DNA of 64,000 nt from Haloarcula nitratireducens (GTDB taxonomy: Archaea > Halobacteriota > Halobacteria > Halobacteriales > Haloarculaceae): assembly GCF_019599505.1 (NCBI RefSeq), contig NZ_RKLT01000001.1, positions 62,001-126,000 of the forward strand, in the 5' to 3' direction. The notes under the pieces were generated by a model. That model saw only the letters and a list, made by a program, of their open reading frames with translations. It ran no database searches and was not told the DNA's origin. Shown here one piece after another: positions 39,274 through 48,791 of this stretch (position 1 is the first letter of the stretch; each line of letters begins with the position of its first letter). A program made the position numbers and the translations under genes.

Positions 39274-41406
39274 GTGAGCGACCGGGTACCGACGACGTGT
39301 ATGCGGTGTGCGGTCGGCTGCGGCCACGTACATCAGGCGGCCGATATCGGCTACGGGATCGACACCGTCCGCGGCGACGCCGCCCATCCGGTGAATCAGG
39401 GGCTGGCGTGCGCCCGCGGCATTCAGGAGAGCCGCGACCCCGACGGCCAGTGGTTGACGCGGCCGCTCGTCCGCAGCGACGGCGAACTCCGGCAGACGAC
39501 GTGGGACGTGGCGCTGGCCCGCGCCGTCGAGGGACTGCGCGAGGCCCACGAACGGGACCCCGATAGCGTCGCCGTCCTCGGCAGCGGTCAGCAGACCAAC
39601 GAGGCCGCCTACGCGCTGGGCAAGGTCGCCCGCGGCGGGTTCGGGACGCGAAACTACGACGCGAACACGACGCTGTGCATGGCGAGCGCGGTCACGGCGT
39701 ACTACCAGGCGTTCGGGAGCGACGCCCCGCCGTGTACCTACGCCGATATCGAGGACGCCGACCGCCACGTCGTCTGGGGGGCGAACCCGGCGGTCGCTCA
39801 CCCCGTGATGTTCCGCTGGATACGGCAGGCCGCGGACGAGGAGGGCGTCGAGATACTCGTCGTGGACCCGGTGCGCTCCGAGACGGCCGAGAACTCGGAA
39901 CACCACGTCGCGCCCGACCCGGGGAAGGACCTCGCGCTGGCGCGGGCGGTGCTGGCTCGAATCGTCGAGACCGACCGCGTGGACGAGGCGTTCGTCGAGG
40001 CGGCCACCGACGGCTTCGACGCGCTGCTCGACGTGTTGCCCGACGCCGAGCGCGCCGCCGAGACCGCGGGCGTCTCGATGGCGAAGGTGGACCTGTTGGC
40101 CGACGCGCTGGACCGGCAGGCCCTCGTCTACTGGGGCATGGGCATCAACCAGCACGTCCAGGGGACCGAGACGGCGCGGGCGCTCGTCGACCTGACGCTC
40201 GCCACCGGCAACCTCCGGCCCGGCGGCGGCCCGTTCTCGCTGACCGGGCAGGCCAACTCGATGGGGACCCGCGTCTGTTCCTCGAAAGGGTCCTGGCCCG
40301 GCCAGCGGACCTTCGAGAATCCGGACCACCGGCGGACCGTCGCGGACCGCTGGGACGTACCGGTCGACCGCCTGCCGGACGACGCCGGGCCGGGACCGGT
40401 CGGTATCCTCGAAGCCGGTCCCGACGCGGTCTGGACCGTCGCCACCAACCCCGTCGCGGGGATGCCGGAGGCCGATACCGCCCGCGAGGCGCTCGAAGAC
40501 GCCTTCGTCGTCGCACAGGACGCTTTCCACACGGAGACGATCGCTATCGCCGACGTGGTGCTGCCCGCGGCGACGTGGGGCGAGAGCGAGGGGACGACCA
40601 CGAACATGGAGCGGACCGTCTCGCGGGTCCGGGCGGCGACCGAAGTGCCGAGCGGCGTCCGACCCGACCTCGACATCATCGCCACCATCGGCTCGCGCCT
40701 GTTCCGCGGCCTCTTCGAGAGCACGTCGCCGGACCCCGAATCGATATTCGAGGAGTTCACCGCGCTCACCGAGGGCACCGTCGCCGACTGCTCGGGCATC
40801 ACCTACGACCGACTGGAGGACGCCCACGCGATCCGCTGGCCCGCCCCCGGCGTCGAGAGCGCCGGCGGCTACCGCTACTACGAGGGCAGCGAGAGCGGTG
40901 ACGCCGAAGCCGACGATACCGACGACGCGGATACCGGAGATACCGACGCGGGCGAGGACGAGTCGTGGTCGTTCCCGACGGCGTCGGGCAACGCGCAGTT
41001 CTCCACCGGCCGGCAGGGTGCCCTGCCGGAGCCGACCGACGACGACTACCCGCTGACCCTGACGACCGCGCGGGAGGCCGACGGGTACAACACGGGCGTC
41101 CGGTCGCGCGGCGGGACCGCCGGCGACCTCGTGGCGCGGATTCATCCCGACACTATCGACGAGCACGCCGACTCCGTCACCGAGGACCGCCTCACGGTGG
41201 TCTCCCGACGCGGGTCCGAGACGGTTCGCCTCGACCCCGACGAGGGGGTCCCCCGGGGGATGGTGTGGCTCCCGATTCACCACCCGGCGACCAACCGGCT
41301 CACGCTCTCGGAACTGGACCCCCAGTCGAGGGAGCCACACTTCAAACAGTGTGCGGTCAGGCTCACCGCGCCCGAGGCGGAACTGTCGCCGGCGACCGCG
41401 GACTGA
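39274..41406 (+). CDS. nasA: Assimilatory nitrate reductase catalytic subunit (NasA), copy 1
   Basis: A 710-residue Mo-bisMGD enzyme that reduces nitrate to nitrite in the cytoplasm for nitrogen assimilation. The N-terminal [4Fe-4S] site is CMRCAVGC plus C46 (C9, C12, C16, C46). The Mo ligand is C135 in NTTLCMASAV. The DMSO-reductase superfamily pattern continues with AGMPEADTAREAL-type NPVAGMP and LPAATWGESEGTTTNMER. There is no Tat signal and no narH partner, matching NasA of other haloarchaea. The GTG start is at 39274. It has an acidic linker (about 535-560) before the C-terminal MGD-binding domain. Confidence 0.93.
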   Translation: MSDRVPTTCMRCAVGCGHVHQAADIGYGIDTVRGDAAHPVNQGLACARGIQESRDPDGQWLTRPLVRSDGELRQTTWDVALARAVEGLREAHERDPDSVAVLGSGQQTNEAAYALGKVARGGFGTRNYDANTTLCMASAVTAYYQAFGSDAPPCTYADIEDADRHVVWGANPAVAHPVMFRWIRQAADEEGVEILVVDPVRSETAENSEHHVAPDPGKDLALARAVLARIVETDRVDEAFVEAATDGFDALLDVLPDAERAAETAGVSMAKVDLLADALDRQALVYWGMGINQHVQGTETARALVDLTLATGNLRPGGGPFSLTGQANSMGTRVCSSKGSWPGQRTFENPDHRRTVADRWDVPVDRLPDDAGPGPVGILEAGPDAVWTVATNPVAGMPEADTAREALEDAFVVAQDAFHTETIAIADVVLPAATWGESEGTTTNMERTVSRVRAATEVPSGVRPDLDIIATIGSRLFRGLFESTSPDPESIFEEFTALTEGTVADCSGITYDRLEDAHAIRWPAPGVESAGGYRYYEGSESGDAEADDTDDADTGDTDAGEDESWSFPTASGNAQFSTGRQGALPEPTDDDYPLTLTTAREADGYNTGVRSRGGTAGDLVARIHPDTIDEHADSVTEDRLTVVSRRGSETVRLDPDEGVPRGMVWLPIHHPATNRLTLSELDPQSREPHFKQCAVRLTAPEAELSPATAD

Positions 41407-41442
41407 ACGGTCGGCGAAAGCGGCTCGAACGTCCGCCCTTTC

Positions 41443-43584
41443 TCAGTCGCCGTCGAGCGTGCCGGTTCGCGGCAGGCCGTTCTGGGTCACCGTCGGGCCG
41501 GCGTCCGGGGACGCCAGCCGGACGGCGCACTGCTTGTAGTTGGGCTCGTTCGAGTCGGGGTCGACCGCAGGTACCGTCAGGTCGTTCACCGCCGGGTTGT
41601 GGACGTCCATCCAGATGGCACCGGTCGGGACGCTGTCGTCCGGCGCGAGGTCGACGGTGATTCGCGCGCGACGCGATTCGACGACGGTCCGGCCGCGGTC
41701 CAGCAGGTCGATGTACTGTCCAGCGGTCTCCGGATGGATGCGTGCAGTGGGGAACTCGCTGGTCGTCTCGCGAGTCCGAACGCCGGTGTTGTACGCCCCG
41801 GCCCGCCGCCCGGTCGTCAGGAGGAGCGGGTAGGTCGCGTCGGTCGGCTCCGGGAGTCCCCGGTAGGTCGCCGCCGAGAAGCGCGCCCGCCCGGAGTCGG
41901 TCGGGAACGACCACGATTCGCTCTCGGCACCGTCGTCGGCATCGCCGTTCTCGCCGCCACCCTCGTAGTAGCGGTACCCGCCCTGTGTCTCCTCGTCCGG
42001 GGCGGGCCAGCGGACGGCCAGCTCCCTCTCGAGGCGGTCGTAGGTGATGCCCGAGCAGTCGGCGACGGTGCCCTCAGTGAGAGCCCGGATCTCGTCGAAG
42101 ACGGCCTCGGGGCCGATGGGCGGCTCGTCGAAGAGGTTCTCGTCGATGCGGTTGCCGAGCGCCGCGATGATGTCGATGTCCTGTCGAACGCTATCGACGG
42201 TGTCGCTCACGGCGGTGACTCTGGAGACGCGCCGTTCCATGTTCGTGGTCGTCCCCTCGCTCTCGCCCCACGTCGCCGCGGGCAGCACCACGTCGGCGTG
42301 TTCGACCGTCTCCGACCGGAAGGCGTCCTGCGCGACGAGGAAGACGTCGTCGAGCGAGCGCTCGACGTTGGTGGCGTCGGGCATCCCCGCGACGGGGTTG
42401 GTGGCGACGGTCCAGCAGACGTCGACGTTGCCGCGGTTGATCTGGTCGACGATGCCGACCGGTCCCGGCCCGGCGTCGTCGGGCAACCGGCTCAGCGGAA
42501 CGCCCCAGGCCGAGGCGACCGCCGCCCGGTGGTCCTGGTCGGCGAACGGCCGCTGGCCGGGCCACGTCTCCTTCGAGGAGACGACCCGGGCACCCATCGA
42601 GTTGGCCTGCCCGGTCAGCGAGAACGGACCGGTCCCCGGACCCAGGTTCCCCGTCGCCAGACAGAGGTTGACGAGCATCCGCGCGGCGTCGGTGCCGTTC
42701 GCGCTCTGGTTGACGCCCATCCCCCAGTACAGCAGCGTCGGGGCCGCGAAGGCGTCGGCCAGCGCGTCGACCGTCTCCATCGGGACGCCGGCCGTCTCGG
42801 CAGTGCGCTCGGCGTCCGGAAGCGAGTCGACCAGTTCGTCGTACCCCTCGGTGTAGGCGTCGACGAACCCCCGGTCGATGCGGTCGGTGCCGACCAGTCG
42901 CGCGAGGACGGCGCGGGCGAGTTCGAGGTCGGTGCCGGGGTCGGGCGCGACGTACCGGTCGGCGTCGGCGGCCGTCTCGCTCTCGACGGGGTCGACGACG
43001 ACCAGCCGACCGTCCGGATCGGCGGCGCTGTCGAGGATCCAGCGGTACAACACCGGGTGGGCGACGGCGGGATTCGCCCCCCAGACGACGTGCGTCTCCG
43101 CCTCGGGGATGTCGTCGTACGTCGGCGGCGGCGCGTCGCTGCCGAAGGCGTCGTAGTACGCCCTGACCGCGCTCGCCATGCACAGCGTCGTGTTGGCGTC
43201 GAAGTGTCTGGTGCCGATGCCGCCGCGGGCCAGTTTCCCCAGCGCGTAGGCGGCCTCGTTGGTCTGCTGGCCGCTCCCGAGGACCGCCACGCTATCGGGG
43301 TCGGCGGCGATCGCCTGGATGAACTCGGCCGCGACGACGCCGAGCGCCTGCTCCCAGGAGGTGGGCCTGAGCGTGTCGCCCCGGCGGATGAGCGGCTCCG
43401 TGAGCCACTCGCCGTCGGGGTTCTCGGTCTCTCTGATGCCGCGCTCACAGGACAGTCCCTCCGTCGCGGGGTGGTCGTAGTCGCCCCGGACCTTGTCGAC
43501 GCCGTACCCCTGATCCACGCCGCGCTGGTGCTGGCCGCAGCCGACCGCACACCGCATACAGGTCGTTGGCTTCCAGTGGCTCAT
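41443..43584 (-). CDS. nasA: NasA-type nitrate reductase, copy 2
   Basis: A 713-residue paralogue of the neighbouring NasA, colinear from end to end, with the same Fe-S ligands (C9, C12, C16, C46), the same Mo-ligand C135 (NTTLCMASAV) and a shorter acidic linker. The stop lies 36 bp from the stop of copy 1, so the two genes converge. It is divergent from the narK-type gene over a 573-bp gap. Both copies look intact, so both could be active; a formate dehydrogenase is excluded by motif similarity to NasA and by context. Confidence 0.9.
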   Translation of the reverse strand: MSHWKPTTCMRCAVGCGQHQRGVDQGYGVDKVRGDYDHPATEGLSCERGIRETENPDGEWLTEPLIRRGDTLRPTSWEQALGVVAAEFIQAIAADPDSVAVLGSGQQTNEAAYALGKLARGGIGTRHFDANTTLCMASAVRAYYDAFGSDAPPPTYDDIPEAETHVVWGANPAVAHPVLYRWILDSAADPDGRLVVVDPVESETAADADRYVAPDPGTDLELARAVLARLVGTDRIDRGFVDAYTEGYDELVDSLPDAERTAETAGVPMETVDALADAFAAPTLLYWGMGVNQSANGTDAARMLVNLCLATGNLGPGTGPFSLTGQANSMGARVVSSKETWPGQRPFADQDHRAAVASAWGVPLSRLPDDAGPGPVGIVDQINRGNVDVCWTVATNPVAGMPDATNVERSLDDVFLVAQDAFRSETVEHADVVLPAATWGESEGTTTNMERRVSRVTAVSDTVDSVRQDIDIIAALGNRIDENLFDEPPIGPEAVFDEIRALTEGTVADCSGITYDRLERELAVRWPAPDEETQGGYRYYEGGGENGDADDGAESESWSFPTDSGRARFSAATYRGLPEPTDATYPLLLTTGRRAGAYNTGVRTRETTSEFPTARIHPETAGQYIDLLDRGRTVVESRRARITVDLAPDDSVPTGAIWMDVHNPAVNDLTVPAVDPDSNEPNYKQCAVRLASPDAGPTVTQNGLPRTGTLDGD

Positions 43585-44157
43585 CTCTCTCGTGGGCTCG
43601 CTGGTGCTGAGTCAGTGATCGGGTCTCCGACGACTCGACGGAGGTCCTCGCAGGTGGGCGGGGATCTGACGAGGTGGCGAGTGTAGCACTCTTTCTCGCG
43701 TCCGTACATAATCTGGGCCAATAATTCGGTCATTATTTCGTGAGTGGCCGAATAACTCTTTCGTTGAACGAAAATATACGACAGAGTGCCATAGATTTCG
43801 GAAATTACGTCCCGCGACCGTGCCGGATACCGTCGCAATCCCTCGATTACGGGGATCTCCTCGCCTCGACGACGTCGTCGCGGCGCTCGATTGACGATTG
43901 CACACTTGTCACGCCGCGTTTCTTGACGTTGGGAAAAAACGCGCTCAGCGCGCGGAGGAAGACGGCGGGATTGTTCGGATGTGCGTCCACGAAGAGAAAG
44001 TTGTGATTTTGTAAATAGTCACCGTTATTGTCTCCTGTTCGTTAGGGTATCTCGTACTAATGTGTTCGAACGTAGTAGAAAAGGGCAGCAAAGTTCGTGA
44101 AATACAACTACCTTGGGTCGCCGGTGGTCGTTCGGTCACGTTCGCGGGGGCGATAGC
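43585..44157. promoter_or_regulatory. AT-rich intergenic control region between nasA copy 2 and narK
   Basis: 573 bp without a convincing gene and clearly AT-richer than its neighbours. An inverted repeat attcggtca (43724-43732) / tggccgaat (43745-43753) and a perfect 15-bp palindrome tttcgttgaacgaaa (43759-43773) sit upstream of nasA copy 2. The palindrome abuts a TATA-like stretch (aaaatata, 43771-43778). Another palindrome, gttcgaac (44064-44071), lies about 90 bp before narK. Operators for nitrogen control are inferred; short frames here (85-97 codons) overlap the promoters and look random. Confidence 0.5.
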
Positions 44158-45477
44158 ATGGGACTGATCGAGATGACGAAGTACCGGACGCTGGTGCTCG
44201 CCACTATCGGGTTCAACTTCTCCTTTCTCATCTGGTTCTCCTTCGCGCCGTTTACCGGACCGATGGCCGAGGAGTTCGGGCTGACGACGGCCGAGATCGG
44301 CATCCTCGCGAGCTCAGCCATCTGGATGGCCCCGTTCGGTCGGATGCTCACCGGCTGGCTCTCCGATAAGTTCGGCGCGCCCGCCATCTTCGCCATCGTG
44401 CTGGCGTACGTCGGCGTGTTCTCGATGGCGAGCGCGTTCATCGAGACGTACTCGCTGTTCTTCGCGACGCGCATCATCGTCGCCACGGCGGGCATCACGT
44501 TCGTCATCGGCATCCAGCACGTCGCCGAGTGGTGGGAAGAGGAGAACCTCGGTCTGGCCGAGGGCATCTACGCCGGCGTCGGCAACGCCGGGGCTGCGGC
44601 GGGGGCGCTCGTCCTCCCGCGCGTGTTCGGCTCCGGATGGAACGGGCCGCTGTTCTCGACGAACTGGCGAGCCGCCTTCTTCTACACCGGCGTCGTCTCC
44701 ATCTTCCTCGCCGTCGCGTACTACACGCTCGGCGAGGCCGCGAAGAGCGAGGAGAAGCGCCAGGCGACCAAGGACAACGCGAGCTTCAGGGACTGGCTCC
44801 ACACGGCCACGCGCTACGGGACCGTCGTCCTCGCGCTGGCGTACGTCATGTCGTTCGGCCTCGAACTGTCGATGAACGGGTGGCTCGCCACCTACTATCG
44901 CGAGGCGTTCGACCAGGACAACCTCGTCCTCGCGAGCACGTTCGCCGCGACGTTCTCCGTCGCGGCCGGCCTGCTCCGTCCCGTCGGCGGCTACGTCAGC
45001 GACGTGCTCGCCCGTAAGGAGATGAATATCCTGCCGTTCTTCCGCGGTCGCCACCGCGAGCAGTGGACGTTCGTCACGCTGTGTTTCATCGTCGTGACGA
45101 TGGTCGCGATGACCCTCGCCGGTCTCTCCGGCGTCCTGCTGAACGCCGTCGTCGTCGGCTTCCTCGTCGGCACGGCCTGTGCCTTCGCCGAGGGCTCCAT
45201 CTTCGCGATGGTCCCCTCGATGTTCCCCAACAGCTCCGGCGCGGTCGCGGGCGTCGTCGGCGGCGTCGGCACGGTCGGCGGCATCCTCTACCCGCTCGTC
45301 TACTCTGCCCCGTGGCTGGCGAACCTCCACCTCGGCTACTCCATCGTCGGCGCGTCGATGGTCCCTATCGTGCTGCTGGCGGCGTGGGTGTTCCGCCCGG
45401 AGGTCGCGAAGGTCGCCAACACGGCCGGCTTCGTCGGCGGCGGCGAACCCGAACAGGTCCCGAGCGGGAGCGACTGA
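44158..45477 (+). CDS. narK: Nitrate/nitrite transporter, NarK family MFS
   Basis: A 439-residue 12-helix transporter. It has NarK/NasB features: [24 protein letters not shown] at the first helix, the MFS motif GWLSDKFGA, and Gly-rich nitrate signature segments [16 protein letters not shown] and [18 protein letters not shown]. It would import nitrate for the NasA enzymes and/or exchange nitrite. In Haloferax, as I recall, nasA is followed by such a transporter (nasB) and a MobA-like gene (nasC). Here transporter and MobA-like gene remain together, divergent from nasA copy 2. Confidence 0.93.
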   Translation: MGLIEMTKYRTLVLATIGFNFSFLIWFSFAPFTGPMAEEFGLTTAEIGILASSAIWMAPFGRMLTGWLSDKFGAPAIFAIVLAYVGVFSMASAFIETYSLFFATRIIVATAGITFVIGIQHVAEWWEEENLGLAEGIYAGVGNAGAAAGALVLPRVFGSGWNGPLFSTNWRAAFFYTGVVSIFLAVAYYTLGEAAKSEEKRQATKDNASFRDWLHTATRYGTVVLALAYVMSFGLELSMNGWLATYYREAFDQDNLVLASTFAATFSVAAGLLRPVGGYVSDVLARKEMNILPFFRGRHREQWTFVTLCFIVVTMVAMTLAGLSGVLLNAVVVGFLVGTACAFAEGSIFAMVPSMFPNSSGAVAGVVGGVGTVGGILYPLVYSAPWLANLHLGYSIVGASMVPIVLLAAWVFRPEVAKVANTAGFVGGGEPEQVPSGSD

Positions 45478-45478
45478 G

Positions 45479-45754
45479 ATGCGCTCGGCAGTCGTGTCGC
45501 GACTGTTCGCGGCGGCGGAAGAGGACGGGGCGGTCCCGCACATCGGCGACCGACTGCGCCCGCTGGCCGGCGTCTATCGCGCGGATGCCGCCGTCGAGGC
45601 GGCCGATACGACCCTCGGACTCGGCTCCAGCGCCCTGACGGACCTGCTGGACCGGCTCTCGGTCGTCACCGTCCCCGGCCCCGCGCCCGTCCGCGCGGTG
45701 CGGGACATCGACACGCGCGGGGACCTCACCGCCGCGCAGTCGAGCGGGACCTGA
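45479..45754 (+). CDS. Short MobA-like protein after the nitrate transporter (possible NasC)
   Basis: A 91-residue protein starting 1 bp after the narK stop. Its whole length resembles the C-terminal half of MobA: RLRPLAGVYRADAAVEAA, SSALTDLLDRLSVVTV and VRDIDTRGDL (a typical MobA end). The N-terminal GTP-binding half (LAGGxSxRMG) is absent here and not found in other frames upstream, which is narK. Either a stand-alone helper domain, such as a short version of NasC, or a decayed gene. No stop or frameshift is visible inside. Confidence 0.65.
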   Translation: MRSAVVSRLFAAAEEDGAVPHIGDRLRPLAGVYRADAAVEAADTTLGLGSSALTDLLDRLSVVTVPGPAPVRAVRDIDTRGDLTAAQSSGT

Positions 45755-45830
45755 ATCGGTTCATCGCCTTTCTTCGTTTTCTCGGCCGGCGAACGCCAGC
45801 CATAAGCGGTGAGCCACGAACACCGTAGCA

Positions 45831-47258
45831 ATGCGCGAGGCCCACCCAATCGAGCGGGCGGTCGGTATGGACTACTACGTCAGCGACGCCGACGGCGTGG
45901 GTGGCCGCCTCCGCGTCGCCCCCGAGGACTTCCGAGTCACGGAACTGGAGGCGTTCGACGTCGCGCCGGTCGACGCCGACCCTAGCGGGTACCCCCACGT
46001 CGTCTGCCGCGTCGAACTGCGAAACTGGGACACCAACGACTTCGCCGGCGCGCTCTCGGACCGGCTCGGTATCTCCCGCGAGCGCGTCTCCTGGGCCGGG
46101 ACGAAGGACAAACGAGCGGTCACCCGACAGCTGTTCTCCGTCGACGGCATCGACCCCGAAGACGTGCCCGAACTCGACGGGGCCGATATCGAGGTTGTCG
46201 GGCGGGCGGGCCGTCCCATCCTCTTCGGCGACCTCGCCGGCAACGCCTTCGAGATCGCCGTTCGAGACGCCGAGTTCCCCGAGAACGCCGGGTCGGTCTT
46301 CGCGGATCTGCGGGCGTTCGCGGGCGGAAGCGGAGACGGCGGAGGCGAGATCGGGACGCCGGACTCGTTCCCCGAGGAGGCGACGGCCGGCGTCCCCAAC
46401 TACTTCGGCCAACAGCGGTTCGGGTCGCGCCGACCGGTCACCCACGCGGTCGGCCTCGAAATCGTCCGCGGCGACTGGGAAGGCGCGGTTCTGGCCTACG
46501 TCGGGAATCCGCACGACCGGGAACCCGAGGCGACCCAGGAAGCCCGCGAGTACGTCGAGGAGACGCGCGACTGGGCGGGCGCGCTGGACCGCCTGCCGCG
46601 CGCGCTCGGCTACGAGCGGTCGATGTGTCACGCGCTCGTCGACAACGGTGCGGACGGTCCCGAGGACTTCCGCGAGGCCGTCGAGACGCTCCCGACGAAC
46701 CTCCAGACGCTGTTCGTCAACGCCGCCCAGTCCTACGTCTTCAACCGCATCCTCTCGGCGCGACTGGAGCGGGGCCTGCCGTTCGACCGTCCCGTCGAAG
46801 GTGACGTGGTGTGCTTTTCGGACAGCGAGGTGCTACGCACCTCGGACCGGTCGAGCGGACGAAGTCCGCGAGACAGCGACGCCCCGGACGACCTCGCCCT
46901 CCCCGACCCCGACCGGATCCAGCGCGTCACCGAGAAGCGCCTGCGGACCGTCGAGCGCCACTGCGAGCGCGGCCGGGCGTTCGTCACCGCACCGCTGGTG
47001 GGGACCGAAACCGAACTCGCGGACGGCGAACCGGGCGAGATAGAACGCGACGTGCTGGCGGACGTGGGACTCGAACCCGCCGACTTCGACCTGCCCGGGA
47101 ACTTCCACAGCGAGGGCACGCGGCGGGCGATGCTGCTCAGGACCGACCTCGGCGTCGACCGCGACGGCGACGACCTGACGTTCTCCTTCTCGCTCCCGAA
47201 GGGGAGCTACGCGACGGTCGTCCTGCGGGAGTTCCGGAAGGGCGACCCCGACGAGTGA
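45831..47258 (+). CDS. truD: tRNA pseudouridine(13) synthase TruD
   Basis: Modifies U13 of tRNA. The 475-residue protein has the TruD signature [14 protein letters not shown] with catalytic D93, the insertion-domain block [11 protein letters not shown], and a C-terminal segment [14 protein letters not shown] plus [16 protein letters not shown]. Codons 331-347 encode [17 protein letters not shown], an unusual Arg/Ser-rich addition made by a palindromic 51-bp unit bounded by the direct repeat gacagcga. Without it the text would read straight [10 protein letters not shown]. Otherwise intact. Confidence 0.95.
   Translation: MREAHPIERAVGMDYYVSDADGVGGRLRVAPEDFRVTELEAFDVAPVDADPSGYPHVVCRVELRNWDTNDFAGALSDRLGISRERVSWAGTKDKRAVTRQLFSVDGIDPEDVPELDGADIEVVGRAGRPILFGDLAGNAFEIAVRDAEFPENAGSVFADLRAFAGGSGDGGGEIGTPDSFPEEATAGVPNYFGQQRFGSRRPVTHAVGLEIVRGDWEGAVLAYVGNPHDREPEATQEAREYVEETRDWAGALDRLPRALGYERSMCHALVDNGADGPEDFREAVETLPTNLQTLFVNAAQSYVFNRILSARLERGLPFDRPVEGDVVCFSDSEVLRTSDRSSGRSPRDSDAPDDLALPDPDRIQRVTEKRLRTVERHCERGRAFVTAPLVGTETELADGEPGEIERDVLADVGLEPADFDLPGNFHSEGTRRAMLLRTDLGVDRDGDDLTFSFSLPKGSYATVVLREFRKGDPDE
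46821..46879 (+). repeat. Palindromic element in truD with an 8-bp direct repeat at each end
   Basis: The direct repeat gacagcga lies at 46821-46828 and 46872-46879, 51 bp apart (17 codons, frame kept). Between are two hairpins: cgaggtgc/gcacctcg (46826-46833 and 46837-46844, 3-nt loop) and gcggac/gtccgc (46855-46860 and 46864-46869, 3-nt loop). The layout looks like a small palindromic insertion with target duplication. Confidence 0.6.
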
Positions 47259-47315
47259 GCGCGTCGCGTCGCTCGCGGCCCGAACGCCTAACCCTCCGCC
47301 GTTCGTCGTCCCGCT

Positions 47316-47585
47316 ATGGCGGAGACAGACGACGTTCGCGTGTGGCTCGTCGAGCGCGGGTACAACAACCGCGACCTCATCACGCTCAAGTACGCGACTC
47401 CCGAGGGGGACCGACTGTTCCGGAAGGAGCTGGCGGCGTCGGCCGTCGACGCGGACACGGCGACGGCCGCGAAGGACGTCTCGCCCGACAACCTCGAAGC
47501 CGTCGACGACGCGGAGACGCGCGAGCGGTACGCCGAGGAGGCGGCGCGCGTGGCGGAGGACCACGACCCCGGCGACGCGATCTGA
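47316..47585 (+). CDS. Small acidic protein of unknown function
   Basis: An 89-residue protein MAETDDVRVWLVERGYNNRDL with a Lys-Tyr-Ala-Thr-Pro-Glu-Gly-Asp segment and an Ala/Glu-rich helical C-terminus. Acidic and soluble; it resembles short haloarchaeal conserved proteins by composition only. Own ATG, isolated between truD and the DUF2103 gene. No family or catalytic motif recognised. Confidence 0.65.
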   Translation: MAETDDVRVWLVERGYNNRDLITLKYATPEGDRLFRKELAASAVDADTATAAKDVSPDNLEAVDDAETRERYAEEAARVAEDHDPGDAI

Positions 47586-47660
47586 CGCCGCTGCGAGACG
47601 CCCACCCACACGCCGCCCGAACCGTCCCGCTTATCCCCGAGAATCCACCTACTGCCGGGT

Positions 47661-48395
47661 ATGGACTGCCGGCAGTGCGCGACGCCGCTCGACAGGCCGG
47701 GCGATTACTGCCTGGTGTGTCACACTGCCAACGCCGACGCCGTCGTCCTCGAACTCGGCGAGAAGCGGGCGACGGTCACCTGCCTCTCCGACGGCGAGGT
47801 GTGCGGCGAGCGGGCCGTCACCACCACGCCGGAAGACGGCGAGAGCGACGAGAAGGCGGTCGTCCAGTTGCGCAACTTCGCCGGGCTGGTCGCCGACGAG
47901 GTGCGGCGCAAGCGCCCGGAGGAGGTGTACGTCACCGGCGACCGCGCGGTCATCGCGGCGGTGCGAGAGCAGTTACACCACGAGTTCTTCCGCGTCGAGG
48001 GCGAGGACCCGGTCCAGCGCGTCGTCGAGCGGCAGGGCGAACCCGCGCTGGAGGTCGTCGACGCCGCTCCCTCCGAGAAACTGGGCGGCAGCCACTCGAC
48101 GCTCATCGGCGACCGCGAGGGCCAGCGCGTCATCCAGACGGTCGCGGGTCATCCCCACGTCAAGAAGGTCATCCCGGGTCCCATCGACGCCGGCGGGTCG
48201 AGTTCGCCGACCGGCGTCCGGGCGAAGGCGACCCGGGCCGACGCTAACGGCAACGTCCGCGTGCTCATCCGCGACGGGTCGAGCGTGCAGGAGAACCGCG
48301 TCGTCACGACGGCCGGCGACCGGGAACTGGGTGAACACGTCCGCGCGGACCTCAACGAGGCGCTGCGAGAGGCGGGGTTGCAAGGCGAGTCGTGA
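47661..48395 (+). CDS. DUF2103-type predicted metal-binding protein
   Basis: A 244-residue protein with an N-terminal zinc-ribbon-like CRQC plus CLVCH (C3, C6, C17, C20), followed by a mixed domain containing KLGGSHSTLIGDREGQ and HPHVKKVIPGPI, which match the archaeal DUF2103 family. The role is unknown; the fold suggests nucleic-acid or metal binding. ATG 47661 is the natural start, with a TATA-like element unclear. Confidence 0.72.
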   Translation: MDCRQCATPLDRPGDYCLVCHTANADAVVLELGEKRATVTCLSDGEVCGERAVTTTPEDGESDEKAVVQLRNFAGLVADEVRRKRPEEVYVTGDRAVIAAVREQLHHEFFRVEGEDPVQRVVERQGEPALEVVDAAPSEKLGGSHSTLIGDREGQRVIQTVAGHPHVKKVIPGPIDAGGSSSPTGVRAKATRADANGNVRVLIRDGSSVQENRVVTTAGDRELGEHVRADLNEALREAGLQGES

Positions 48396-48422
48396 CTCGT
48401 AATCGTTCGCGGCGCGTCGTTC

Positions 48423-48647
48423 TCACGCGAGTTCCGCGGCCAGCAGGAGGACGCTCGGCGCGACCAGTAACACGAGGCCGACGAGTATCAGCGCCGCCGG
48501 GAGGACGAGCAGTCCCGCCTCGGTGAACAGCCACAGCCCGAGCCCCGCGAGCAGCGCGAGTAACCCGACGAGGCGCAGTAGCCACGCGACGATCCCCTCG
48601 AATCCGGAGTCTGCCAGGACGTCGACGACTTCGAGCGCTTCGTCCAT
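48423..48647 (-). CDS. Small two-helix membrane protein
   Basis: A 74-residue protein with an N-terminal amphipathic MDEALEVVDVLADSGFEG stretch and two long hydrophobic helices (IVAWLLRLVGLLALLAGLGLW, then LLVLPAALILVGLVLLVAP). Likely membrane inserted. Start ATG 48647 has a longer frame upstream that is shadow-like. Function unknown; sits between the DUF2103 gene and rpl37ae, convergent with the former. Confidence 0.65.
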   Translation of the reverse strand: MDEALEVVDVLADSGFEGIVAWLLRLVGLLALLAGLGLWLFTEAGLLVLPAALILVGLVLLVAPSVLLLAAELA

Positions 48648-48791
48648 GGTGACTGGTCGATTGCTGATGGAACGGCTTAGTAACTGCGGGTGGACATCTT
48701 CCGATGTTCGCGCCCGGTGCGGTCCGCACTGCGGATCGAGTGCTCTCGTCTCGAAGGGCTTATGTGGCCGCTGGGCCGACCAAAAGGTACT

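Noticed and set aside
43585..43838. A horizontally acquired island marked by the AT-rich gap
   Set aside because: The flanking nasA and narK genes have the same GC-rich codon use as the rest of the window; the low GC is limited to the control region.
43581..44006. Short genes in the narK upstream gap
   Set aside because: Frames of 85-97 codons on both strands have no family features and cross palindromes and promoter-like AT-rich DNA.
45479..45754. Frameshifted full-length mobA
   Set aside because: The region directly upstream is the intact narK gene in another frame, so no N-terminal MobA half can be restored here.
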